Virus record (IMG/VR): IMGVR_UViG_3300045973_000163
Span: 1-29,714 of that record
Reading direction: 5' to 3' (one strand)
DNA length: 29,714 bases
From: a virus
A program made the position numbers and the translations under genes. This document shows positions 22,292-28,452 of this stretch, one piece after another. The notes under the pieces were generated by a model. It was not told the DNA's origin and did not search any database. It saw only the letters and a program-made list of their open reading frames with translations. Each line of letters starts with the position of its first letter. Within the stretch, counting starts at the first letter, position 1.

Positions 22292-22368
22292 TGGGGTGAT
22301 CGGCGGGCCTTGAACCCGCTTGACTGGGGTCACGGCCCAGTGCCTCAACCTGTTTGGCTTCAACCACC
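22292..22368 (-). tRNA. tRNA-His(GTG)
   Basis: Acceptor GTGGTTG/CGATCAC with discriminator C and a G at position -1, the His identity pair. Anticodon stem CTGGG/CCCAG, loop CCGTGAC (C at 33), encoded CCA. Confidence 0.9.
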
Positions 22369-22377
22369 ACGATGTGT

Positions 22378-22464
22378 TGGTGGACCGACTAGGTATCGAA
22401 CCTAGCCTCTCCGAGGAGTCCTGATTTACAGTCAGGTGGGCGTCCTTAGCCGCAATACCGATCC
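22378..22464 (-). tRNA. tRNA-Tyr(GTA)
   Basis: Acceptor GGATCGG/TCGGTCC, anticodon loop CTGTAAA, long variable arm (CTCCTCGGAGAGG region), T-arm CTAGG/CCTAG, encoded CCA. The class II form is as expected for bacterial Tyr. Confidence 0.95.
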
Positions 22465-22471
22465 ACTGAGT

Positions 22472-22545
22472 TGGCTGCCCCACGAGGTTTCGAACCTCGC
22501 TCTGGCGGGTCAAAGCCGCCGGTCCTACCACTAAACGATAGGGCA
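22472..22545 (-). tRNA. tRNA-Gln(TTG)
   Basis: Acceptor TGCCCTA/TGGGGCA, anticodon stem GGCGG/CCGCC, loop CTTTGAC, discriminator G, encoded CCA. Confidence 0.95.
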
Positions 22546-22551
22546 GTGATC

Positions 22552-22639
22552 TGGCGGAGGCTGCATGGACTCGAACCTGCACCGGCTCTTACACCGTTCA
22601 CCGTTTTCAAGACGGCTAACCTCTCCTGTGGGAGCCTCC
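22552..22639 (-). tRNA. tRNA-Ser(TGA)
   Basis: Acceptor GGAGGCT/AGCCTCC, anticodon stem GCCGT/ACGGT, loop CTTGAAA, long variable arm, discriminator G, encoded CCA. Confidence 0.95.
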
Positions 22640-22646
22640 GTAGTGT

Positions 22647-22732
22647 TGGCGGAACCGGTAGGGATCGAACCTACACCGCACTGAGCGACCTCCCGTTAGC
22701 AGCGGGGTGCCTTACCTTTCAGCCACGGCTCC
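22647..22732 (-). tRNA. tRNA-Ser(GCT)
   Basis: Acceptor GGAGCCG/CGGTTCC, loop CTGCTAA, long variable arm, discriminator G, encoded CCA. Its 5' end overlaps the last 14 bases of the upstream zinc-ribbon gene. It is the first tRNA of the run in transcription order. Confidence 0.95.
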
Positions 22733-22919
22733 GTGATGTCGGCCGCTCCATGCGCGCCAGCATGGCGCAACGGAGTGGCTTCTTGCAGTTCTCGCACACT
22801 GGGACGGTCATGTTCAGACCGGTCTGCACCAGCGTCCCGTAGTAGGACTCTGGCGGGCAGTTGGTGCAGACGAACGGCTCGTGGACGATGTCGTCGCCCG
22901 ACTTGTGCTTGGTCACCAT
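22719..22919 (-). CDS. Small zinc-ribbon protein after terminase
   Basis: A 66-residue protein whose ATG overlaps the terminase TGA (ATGGTGA). It has two Cys-x2-Cys knuckles, 'FVCTNCPPES' and 'PVCENCKKPL', 24 residues apart, forming a probable zinc ribbon, then a basic tail 'RMERPTSRSRG'. The tail codons run 14 bases into tRNA-Ser(GCT), so the full message and the mature tRNA cannot come from one transcript molecule. It is unlike the zinc-ribbon gene at 19050 beyond the cysteines. The role is unknown. Confidence 0.6.
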   Translation of the reverse strand: MVTKHKSGDDIVHEPFVCTNCPPESYYGTLVQTGLNMTVPVCENCKKPLRCAMLARMERPTSRSRG

Positions 22920-24334
22920 GCAAACTGAATCCTTGGTGCTTGGCGACCCTCGCCGTATAGGCTCAGCATCGCGGACCAGAAGTAGTCGTCGTGTTGCCCA
23001 TCGCGGGCCTTGAAGATGTAGTTGCCCGCTTCGGACTTCTTGCGCTCGACCGAGTGGATCTCACCGAGCAGGGAGCGGTTACGCGGGAAGCGCACCCGCC
23101 CCATCTGCATGTCGCCCTTGAAGGATGTCGCCCACTTCTCTTTGTTCTGCATGCCGAAGACCACGGACTCGATCTTGCCGCCGTACTTGGATGTCAGACG
23201 CTCTGCGATCACGGCCCCCACGCCAGTGGCGTCAATCGTGACGCGGCTTGGGTTCAGATCCGTAATCATCTTCTCGAAGAAGAGGCTCTGGGCTTCGTAC
23301 GAGTCCTGTGTCTCGAAGGTCTTGTGGATGGTCTTGATGCCGCTCTCCTCGTCAGACGAGGAAACCGTGACGACCGTCTTGTCGATCTTCTTGGCGATGT
23401 CGATCCCGAGGTTGTACTGAAGCCCTGCTGGGAGAACCATCTGGTTGAGCGTGTCATCCACGCAGTTGACGATGGTGCCCCACGGGTAGAAGTTGACGCT
23501 CTCGTCCGCGAAGGAGCACTCGTACTCCTGCTGGAACGCTGCGAGATCCATGCCGTTGAAAATGGCCCGGATCGAAGGTGTGCCCCACTTGGCGACCCGC
23601 TGGTCGGTGTCGTAGTCCTTGGCGATGGCGGTGGACTCGGCCACGTCCATCGACATGATCGAGCACTCCCACCACGGGACGATGTGGATCGTGAACTCTG
23701 GGTACTTGATGCGGTCAGATGCGATGTCGAAGAAGAGGCCGCTCTGTCCGAGCGGAGTGGAGACGAGGGCGAAGCGGGAGTTGCCACGGGTCGTGGCAGG
23801 CATCGCTGCGTCGTACAACTTCTGGGCGTCGCGGATGAAGGCGAACTCGTCGAAGTAGACGTCCTTCTCGCCGCCACGGATGGCGGACGAGGCTGGCTGC
23901 GACACCATGTAGGACGTATTCGGGTGGTCGTGGACGCTGAACTCGAACTCGGCGTTCGTGTAGATCGGAACCCGGAAGCCGCTCTCCACTGGGATGCTGT
24001 GGTAGAACTGCTTCGCGTAGACGATCTTGTCAGACGCCTCCTTCTGGTTGATGGAGACGTAGTTGACCTTCTTGCCGCCTGTGGTGATGACTCGGTGCAG
24101 CCCCTCGCCGGAAATGATCCACGAGAAGCCGATCTGTCTACTCTTCGCTACCAGTCTGAACTTCGACTGATCGTTCAGGAAGTTGATCTGGTACGGCTCC
24201 AACGAGGTCGGCTGACCCCGCGTCTCCGTCAGCATCTCCAAGAACACGGCCGCTGACGAGGCGAGGACTTGGACTAGCGGATCGCGCACCGTCAATCCCG
24301 AGGAGTCGAGCCATGCGCCCAGCGTCGAGTCCAC
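22913..24334 (-). CDS. terL: Terminase large subunit
   Basis: The ATPase half has the Walker A-like 'RLVAKSRQIGFSW' and Walker B 'DVYFDEFAFI' with its catalytic Glu; the nuclease half shows acidic residues in 'NLGIDIAKKID', 'VTIDATGVGAVIAERL' and 'DGQHDDYFWSAMLSLYG'. It cuts and packages phage DNA through the portal. The start is uncertain: coding-type codon use begins exactly at the GTG at 24334 (473 residues), which has no ribosome site. GTG at 24289, with GGGA six bases upstream, would cost 15 residues. The first ATG is only at 24220 and would remove the region that precedes the adenine-binding 'LEPYQINFL' segment. Confidence 0.9.
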   Translation of the reverse strand: MDSTLGAWLDSSGLTVRDPLVQVLASSAAVFLEMLTETRGQPTSLEPYQINFLNDQSKFRLVAKSRQIGFSWIISGEGLHRVITTGGKKVNYVSINQKEASDKIVYAKQFYHSIPVESGFRVPIYTNAEFEFSVHDHPNTSYMVSQPASSAIRGGEKDVYFDEFAFIRDAQKLYDAAMPATTRGNSRFALVSTPLGQSGLFFDIASDRIKYPEFTIHIVPWWECSIMSMDVAESTAIAKDYDTDQRVAKWGTPSIRAIFNGMDLAAFQQEYECSFADESVNFYPWGTIVNCVDDTLNQMVLPAGLQYNLGIDIAKKIDKTVVTVSSSDEESGIKTIHKTFETQDSYEAQSLFFEKMITDLNPSRVTIDATGVGAVIAERLTSKYGGKIESVVFGMQNKEKWATSFKGDMQMGRVRFPRNRSLLGEIHSVERKKSEAGNYIFKARDGQHDDYFWSAMLSLYGEGRQAPRIQFAW

Positions 24335-24761
24335 GGGAGTCGAAGACGTTCTGGATGAAGGTGATGTGGTCATTCCGCTCGTCTCCGGTGTTGTGCTTCT
24401 CCATCTGGAAGCGCAGGGCGAGCAGTTCCTTGACGGTGGCAGAGCGCTGCGTGGCCTCACGGGAAAGTTCGCCGCCCTTGATCTCGTCGGCGAGATGAGG
24501 GAGGAGGGCCTTGAGTTGGAGGGCGAGGAAGATGTCGAGATCCTTGCCGAGCGTCCGCGACTCCTGTCCATCGAGGACGCCGGTTAGGTAGTCGAGATCC
24601 TCCGTTGGGAGGTACGGGGCCAACTTGCTCTTGAGGTCGTTGACGGCCGCTTGGGCGATCAGCACCTTCTGCTTGCTGCCAGAGCCGATTGGTCTGCCAC
24701 GGCGTCTAGCCCCGAGCGAGTTGTTCTTGCTGAGGCCCTCGCTGTTCGTGTCGGTTGTCAC
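24138..24761 (-). CDS. terS: Terminase small subunit (probable)
   Basis: GTG at 24761 has GGAGG four bases upstream. The first ~143 residues are coding-like: a basic N-terminus 'ARRRGRPIGSGSKQKVL', a helical 'AAVNDLKSKLAPYLPTEDLDYL' and a helical core 'DIFLALQLKALLPHLADEIKGG' ending 'DHITFIQNVFDSRG'. Beyond that the frame stays open to 24138, but codon use loses its G/C third positions while the terL frame gains them, so the last ~64 codons look like shadow. The small-subunit role is inferred from its place directly before terL; it would recognise the packaging site. See the finding on the frame change. Confidence 0.65.
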   Translation of the reverse strand: MTTDTNSEGLSKNNSLGARRRGRPIGSGSKQKVLIAQAAVNDLKSKLAPYLPTEDLDYLTGVLDGQESRTLGKDLDIFLALQLKALLPHLADEIKGGELSREATQRSATVKELLALRFQMEKHNTGDERNDHITFIQNVFDSRGLDAGRMARLLGIDGARSASPSPRLVSGRVLGDADGDAGSADLVGAVPDQLPERSVEVQTGSEE

Positions 24762-24789
24762 GGGGCCTCCGAATGAGTCATGTGATAGA

Positions 24790-24830
24790 CTACTCACTAT
24801 ACATAGCACTTTGAGGGGCAAAGAGTGTGC
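24790..24830 (-). promoter_or_regulatory. Possible promoter for the terminase/tRNA operon
   Basis: This AT-rich pocket upstream of terS contains TATAGT (24796-24801 complement) as a fair -10 box, with only a weak TCTTTG about 17 bases upstream. The region between 24762 and 24912 has no gene and separates divergent minus- and plus-strand transcription. Confidence 0.3.
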
Positions 24831-24912
24831 GTTCGACCACTCTCGGTTGTAGTTGAGATCAGGGAGGAGGCCGTCAGCCGGTTAGTAGGTAAGGTAGTGC
24901 TGGACTCAATGG

Positions 24913-24957
24913 CTGTTAATCGTCAAGTCGAAGGTTCGAATCCTTCCGCCGGAGCCA
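24913..24957 (+). other. Probable attP core: 3' half of tRNA-Asn
   Basis: The segment runs from the anticodon loop CTGTTAA (Asn GTT) through a perfect T-arm GAAGG-TTCGAAT-CCTTC and acceptor strand CGCCGGA to G-CCA. The matching 5' half is absent: upstream sequence offers only a partial acceptor complement and no proper D arm. Phages often carry the 3' part of a host tRNA so that integration restores the gene. The tyrosine recombinase begins 130 bases away. A host 5' acceptor strand TCCGGCG is predicted. Confidence 0.75.
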
Positions 24958-24969
24958 AGCAACACGAAG

Positions 24970-25025
24970 TTGACCGGGTGATTACCGAAAGGTGGTCACC
25001 CGGTCTTCATTTTGACCGAGTGATT
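24970..25025 (+). repeat. Direct repeat TTGACCGRGTGATT, possible integrase arm sites
   Basis: TTGACCGGGTGATT at 24970-24983 and TTGACCGAGTGATT at 25012-25025 differ at one of 14 bases. They flank a terminator hairpin between the attP core and the integrase start, the usual place for arm-type binding sites. Confidence 0.45.
24972..25013 (+). terminator. Intrinsic terminator beside attP
   Basis: GACCGGGTGA pairs perfectly with TCACCCGGTC, and the stem continues through two G.U pairs to ACC-GAAA-GGT, giving about 15 pairs with a GAAA loop, followed by TTCATTTT. It would stop plus-strand transcripts entering from the attP side, or may be copied from the host tRNA terminator. Confidence 0.8.
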
Positions 25026-25086
25026 GAAGGTTGGCTGAGCGTGGTACGACCACAAGACTACTTGACGAGGGTGCTACTGTGGGGCC

Positions 25087-25956
25087 ATGAAGACCGAGGA
25101 CGCAGTTGACTCATTCCTTCGCCAGAAACGCCGGGAGGGGAAGTCGCATTGGACGATTGATGGGTACAGAACTTCCATACTCAAGTTTCGGGTCATCGCC
25201 CCGCCCGTAGCGGAGGACATTGACAGGCGCGTGGTCGAGCGTTTCGTGGACTCGCTCCTCGATGAGGCGATCAGGCCAGAGACGGTCGCCCACCACTGCC
25301 GAGGCGTGAAGGTCTTCTGCCGGTGGCTCCATGAGGAAGAGATCCTCGACGCCAACCCGTGGGCGCGGGTGAAGATCCCCAAGGTTCCGGCGAAGATGCA
25401 CAACAACCTGCCGACCCGAGACGACTTCGACCGCCTCTGCGCGGCCTGCGATCAGCGCACCCTTGCCGGTCGGCGCGATCTCGCGGTCCTGCACTTCCTC
25501 TTCGAGACGGGCGTGCGAGTCTCAGAGTTGGCGGGCCTCAAGAAGAGCGACGTGGACTTCGACTTGGGACAGGCGAGAGTCTTCGGCAAGGGGGCCAAGG
25601 AGAGGTTCGTCTTCTTCGGCCGAAAGACGTCCCTCGCCCTGACGCGCTACCGGATGCGCCTTGAGCGAGGCGACGACCCGCCGACCTTCTTCGTCACGTC
25701 GCGGGCCGAGCCGCTGACCGAGAACACGGTGCGGCTCATGCTGAAGCGCCTGACCCTGAAGAGCGGGGTGACGGCCGACACGAACCCCCATGCCTTCCGC
25801 CACGCCTTCGCCACGGCCTACCTGCGCAACGGTGGCGACCTCCACAGCCTTCAGCGCCTACTCGGCCACGCCAGCCTCGCCATCGTGACCACCTACCTCT
25901 CACTGGTCACCGAGGATCTCTCAGCGAAGCACAGGCAGTTCAGCCCGCTCGCGTGA
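25087..25956 (+). CDS. int: Tyrosine recombinase/integrase, XerC/D-like
   Basis: A 289-residue protein with a SAM-like N-terminal core-binding domain ('MKTEDAVDSFLRQKRREGKSHWTIDGYRTSI', residues 1-90) and a catalytic domain with Arg in 'TGVRVSELAGLKKSDVD', Lys in 'VFGKGAKERF', His-x2-Arg in 'HAFRHAFAT', His in 'LLGHASLAIV' and the nucleophile Tyr in 'TTYLSLV'. The size and motifs are XerC/D-like; there is no obvious extra N-terminal arm-binding domain. It probably joins the attP beside it to a host tRNA-Asn gene. Immediately downstream lies the repeat-rich region, so a second role there is conceivable but unsupported. Only GGGG precedes the ATG. Confidence 0.92.
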   Translation: MKTEDAVDSFLRQKRREGKSHWTIDGYRTSILKFRVIAPPVAEDIDRRVVERFVDSLLDEAIRPETVAHHCRGVKVFCRWLHEEEILDANPWARVKIPKVPAKMHNNLPTRDDFDRLCAACDQRTLAGRRDLAVLHFLFETGVRVSELAGLKKSDVDFDLGQARVFGKGAKERFVFFGRKTSLALTRYRMRLERGDDPPTFFVTSRAEPLTENTVRLMLKRLTLKSGVTADTNPHAFRHAFATAYLRNGGDLHSLQRLLGHASLAIVTTYLSLVTEDLSAKHRQFSPLA

Positions 25957-25996
25957 GCCGTTCTGCCGGGTCAGATGTCATTACCAGTAACGCTGA

Positions 25997-26045
25997 GTGA
26001 CTACTAGGTCTGAGTACCAAGTCTCCTAGTAGACCTAGTAGTTAC
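25997..26045. repeat. Inverted repeat with CCTAGTAG boxes downstream of int
   Basis: GTGACTACTAGGTCT (25997-26011) is mirrored by AGACCTAGTAGTTAC (26031-26045). Inside, CCTAGTAG occurs at 26025-26032 and 26034-26041 in tandem, and inverted at 26001-26008. It is AT-richer than its surroundings and could bind an excisionase, repressor or the recombinase itself. Confidence 0.55.
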
Positions 26046-26081
26046 TAGACATCCCTACAATATGGAAAGAGTGTCCCACCA

Positions 26082-26104
26082 CCCAGCGTTGTAGTAATGC
26101 TGGG
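26082..26104 (+). terminator. Hairpin downstream of int
   Basis: CCCAGCGTT and AATGCTGGG (8 of 9 pairs) are separated by GTAGT and followed by ATCTTCCAGTTTCTTC, so it may end the int transcript. The stretch 26105-26235 holds only a duplicated CTCGACCCA and no supportable gene. Confidence 0.5.
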
Positions 26105-26235
26105 ATCTTCCAGTTTCTTCTGGGCCTCCCACCCTCGACCCAACATTGGAAAACCGTATGTATTTCCTCGACCCACCAACGTGTGCGCGTGTGCGGGCGG
26201 CTGGAGCGGTCGCGAGGGTACGTATTCCGCGCTAT

Positions 26236-26294
26236 GCACGGGCAGACTGTTAGCGCACGCTAACGCATGCCCGTGCGCATGCCCGTGCGCATGC
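26236..26294. repeat. Nested cruciform and GCATGC tandem repeat
   Basis: GCACGGGCA-gact-GTTAGCG-ca-CGCTAAC-gca-TGCCCGTGC (26236-26276) has two perfect nested stems of 9 and 7 pairs. Overlapping its right arm, the 12-mer GCATGCCCGTGC is tandemly repeated two and a half times (26265-26294). Confidence 0.7.
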
Positions 26295-26438
26295 TGCCCG
26301 TCCGTGTCAGCCGTTACGGGCAACGCATGCACGCATGCGCATACAACATAACGCGTAGCGCTGGCATGCCGTGGTACTACGCATGCGCATGTCTGCATGA
26401 GTCATGCCGTCCGTGTCCAGCGTTACGGGCATGCGCAG

Positions 26439-26480
26439 CGTGCCAGCCGTGCGGCATGCCAGCCCGTAACGGCTGGCACG
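26439..26480. repeat. 12-bp inverted repeat overlapping an array element
   Basis: CGTGCCAGCCGT (26439-26450) and ACGGCTGGCACG (26469-26480) are perfect complements separated by 18 bases; the right arm lies in the array element at 26462. It could form a large hairpin or position two protein dimers. Confidence 0.7.
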
Positions 26481-26513
26481 GACGGCAGTGCCAGCCCGTA
26501 ACGCTGCGCACGG

Positions 26514-26659
26514 ACGTGTCTGACACGTACCGTGCAGGATCGCCGTGCAGACTTGTCAGACACGTGGTAGCGTTCCGCTCATGAGATACGGATCGCGCGC
26601 TAGCAGTGCCGACAATCGGCACGCGTGCGACCGTGAGGGTACTAACGTGTCTGACACGA
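26514..26659 (+). promoter_or_regulatory. Three operator-like palindromes ACGTGTCTGACACGT
   Basis: The site is perfect at 26514-26528 (7+1+7), and one base off symmetry-match at 26551-26565 and 26645-26659. The third covers the GTG start of the next gene. Centres are 37 and 94 bases apart. A duplicated CCGTGCAG lies between the first two. This looks like an operator set for a dimeric repressor controlling the gene at 26647. Confidence 0.6.
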
Positions 26660-27387
26660 TCCGCACGACGTTCGCATCCGATGCCGATATGCTCGCCTAC
26701 GCTCGGGCGTCCGCGGTGAACGCATGCCGCCACTACGGGCGGCACTTGGCATCCGATGCCGCGCTGGACGTCGCATCCGATGCGGTCATGCTGGCACTGG
26801 CGGACGCGCGACTGGACCGCCAGTACATCGCCGCAGCATGCGGCACGCTCGCGCTGGCACTGGCACGCATCACCGGCACGCGCGGCGACGCATCGCTGGA
26901 CGCAATGCTGGACGCTCGCGAGGGCGCGACTGACACGCTCGGCGAGAGCACGGCGGACGCGTCCGCAGCGTGGGAAGCGGACCCGTCCGCCAGCATGACC
27001 GCGGACCCGTTGGCGGACGATGCGCGCACGGACGTGCGCACTTGGCGCGGCTGGTCCGCGGACATGACCGCATGCACGGCTGACATCGTCGCGACGTTCG
27101 GCGACACGCTCGCGACGCTGCGCACGGAATACCAGTGCAGTCAGGATCGCGGGTCCGCGGACAACACCGTGCGCATGGTAGCGGCGACGCTCGGCGAGGC
27201 GGACGCTCACATTCTCGCGACGCTGGACCGCCCGGCCGGATCGCACGCGGCATGCTGCGGGCTGGCGGCTGGCGCGGTCCGCATCGCCCGGATGCGCGCC
27301 AAGTCGCGCGCGGCTGGCAAGGCTGGCGCGGACGTCGCACGTGGCGGACACTGCGCGGACGGGTCCGCCTACAACGCGCGGCACTGA
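26647..27387 (+). CDS. Hypothetical Ala/Asp-rich protein, first gene of the array
   Basis: The GTG at 26647 has GAGGG seven bases upstream (246 residues). An ATG at 26581 would add 22 residues and place two operator-like sites oddly, so it is less likely. The N-terminal ~90 residues are helical, with 'ARASAVNACRHYGRHLASDAALDVASDAVMLALA', faintly like sigma-factor region 2. An acidic linker and a C-terminal basic helix 'AVRIARMRAKSRAAGKAG' follow. It has almost no lysine and seven or eight cysteines. The palindrome GCATCCGATGC occurs three times in frame, encoding Ala-Ser-Asp-Ala. The TGA stop lies within a CACTGAC box like those of the array. Function unknown. Confidence 0.65.
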   Translation: MSDTIRTTFASDADMLAYARASAVNACRHYGRHLASDAALDVASDAVMLALADARLDRQYIAAACGTLALALARITGTRGDASLDAMLDAREGATDTLGESTADASAAWEADPSASMTADPLADDARTDVRTWRGWSADMTACTADIVATFGDTLATLRTEYQCSQDRGSADNTVRMVAATLGEADAHILATLDRPAGSHAACCGLAAGAVRIARMRAKSRAAGKAGADVARGGHCADGSAYNARH

Positions 27388-27856
27388 CAGCCCGCGCGGT
27401 ACATGCCGCGCGTTACGGGCAGCCCGGCCGGATCGCCCGGCCGGGCGTCCGCGCGTCCGCCGTCCGTGCCGCCCGTTACGGGCAGTGCCGCCCGTGCCAG
27501 CCCGTCCGTGCCGCCCGTTACGGGCTGGCATGCCGCCCGGTGCCGCCCGTGTCAGTGCCGCCCGTTACGGGCTGGCACGCGCGGGCTGGCGCGACATCCG
27601 ACACGTCCGTGCCGCCCGTTACGGGCACGCGCGTCCGCGCGTCCGCGCGACAGCCCGTAACGCCGCGCACTGACATCCGACACGCTGCGCCTACAAACAT
27701 GCACGTCCGTGGTATCCGTTACGGGCACGCGCGCGTCCGCGCGTCCGCGCGGCGAACGGGGCAGCCCGTAACGGCAGACACGGACGGCCCTACAGGAGCA
27801 CGCCCGCGCGGGCGTCCGAGCACGCGTGCCCGTAACGGGCAGCACTGACCAAACCC
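27388..27856. other. Gene-free repeat block between array genes
   Basis: This 469-base stretch has no supportable gene and contains nine elements of the array. Two reverse/forward pairs (27605 with 27653, 27705 with 27764) enclose almost identical loops made of GCGCGTCC repeats, giving large inverted structures. Confidence 0.8.
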
Positions 27857-27871
27857 GCCCGTAACGCCCGG

Positions 27872-27901
27872 CACTAAACCGTGAGAGGGGCGGACGGCCC
27901 T
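27872..27901 (+). promoter_or_regulatory. Conserved leader, copy 1
   Basis: CACTAAACCGTGAGAGG continues from the array element at 27857 and runs into a hairpin GGGGC-ggacg-GCCCT. The gene start follows 23 bases later. The same 30-base layout occurs at 28405 and 28941. Confidence 0.75.
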
Positions 27902-27924
27902 AGCAGACACCGGGAGCGTGCAGC

Positions 27925-28125
27925 GTGACTACCAAACAGGCGATGGAAGCGGCACTCGCGCGACAGGGTATCCGCCAGTGCGCGGCCGGGCGGCATACGC
28001 CGCACTGCCCGCCACAGTGCGGACAAGCGCACCGGTTTGGCGGCTATCTCGCCCGTATCGGCGAGAACAATCTGCCCACGCTCGCGGTCGGCGCGTTCGC
28101 GTACATGCCCGGTCGCCGTCCGTGA
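27925..28125 (+). CDS. Small Cys/His-rich protein in an array cassette
   Basis: A 66-residue protein from a GTG with GGGAG eight bases upstream. The central 'RQCAAGRHTPHCPPQCGQAH' packs three Cys and three His into 20 residues and probably binds a metal, perhaps zinc. The rest is short helix at the N-terminus and a hydrophobic C-terminus 'LPTLAVGAFAYMPGRRP'. Its TGA overlaps the GTG of the next gene (GTGA), so the two form a pair. The junction itself carries a reverse array element. No family is recognised. Confidence 0.7.
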   Translation: MTTKQAMEAALARQGIRQCAAGRHTPHCPPQCGQAHRFGGYLARIGENNLPTLAVGAFAYMPGRRP

Positions 28126-28247
28126 ACGCCGTTACGTGCGGCCCCACGTGGCGCGACATCCGCGACCTCGTGGCGCTCGTGGCGCTCGTGCTCGTGGGCG
28201 TGGTCGGCCTCTGCGCGATCCTCTCGCGCACGGCATGGGTATCCTAG
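28122..28247 (+). CDS. Single-span membrane protein
   Basis: This 41-residue protein starts at the GTG overlapping the upstream stop. After 'NAVTCGPTWRDIRD' it has one clear membrane span, 'LVALVALVLVGVVGLCAIL', and a short tail 'SRTAWVS'. Arg and Asp before the span and few charges after it are consistent with insertion in either direction. Small phage membrane proteins of this size can be holin-like, exclusion or toxin components, but nothing here selects one. The TAG stop shares its G with the next array element. Confidence 0.65.
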   Translation: MNAVTCGPTWRDIRDLVALVALVLVGVVGLCAILSRTAWVS

Positions 28248-28389
28248 TCAATGCCGCCCGTAACGGGCGGCATTCCCGCGTCCGCGCGCGCGCGTGCGTG
28301 CGGGGCAGCCCGTAACGGGCAACACGGACGGCAGCCCCGCACCCGTACGCCCGCACGCGTGCCCGTAACGGCACGCACGGACTAACCTA
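28248..28389. other. Repeat spacer between cassettes
   Basis: No gene seen. It carries the hybrid element at 28247 and forward elements at 28308 and 28361, with (CG)n and GCGTCC-like low-complexity sequence between them. Confidence 0.7.
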
Positions 28390-28404
28390 GCCCGTAACGG
28401 GCCG

Positions 28405-28434
28405 CACTAAACCGTGAGAGGGGCGGACGGCCCC
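28405..28434 (+). promoter_or_regulatory. Conserved leader, copy 2
   Basis: CACTAAACCGTGAGAGG continues from the element at 28390, then a hairpin GGGGC-ggacg-GCCCC. The start codon follows 18 bases later. Confidence 0.75.
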
Positions 28435-28452
28435 ACCAGCGAGGACACGAAC

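Noticed and set aside
24913-24957. A thirtieth functional tRNA (Asn) on the plus strand
   Set aside because: The 3' half is perfect, but the upstream sequence has no D arm, only a partly matching acceptor strand and about five extra bases before the anticodon loop. An attP remnant explains it better.
24825-25109. A 94-residue plus-strand frame across attP
   Set aside because: It reads through the tRNA-like segment and the terminator hairpin, so it is unlikely to encode protein.
26097-26351. An 84-residue plus-strand frame
   Set aside because: The product is Cys/Ala/His low-complexity sequence read from the GCATGC repeats, and there is no ribosome site.
26377-27531. A 384-residue minus-strand frame
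   Set aside because: It is Arg/Ala-rich shadow of the gene at 26647 plus repeats; third-position composition supports the plus strand.
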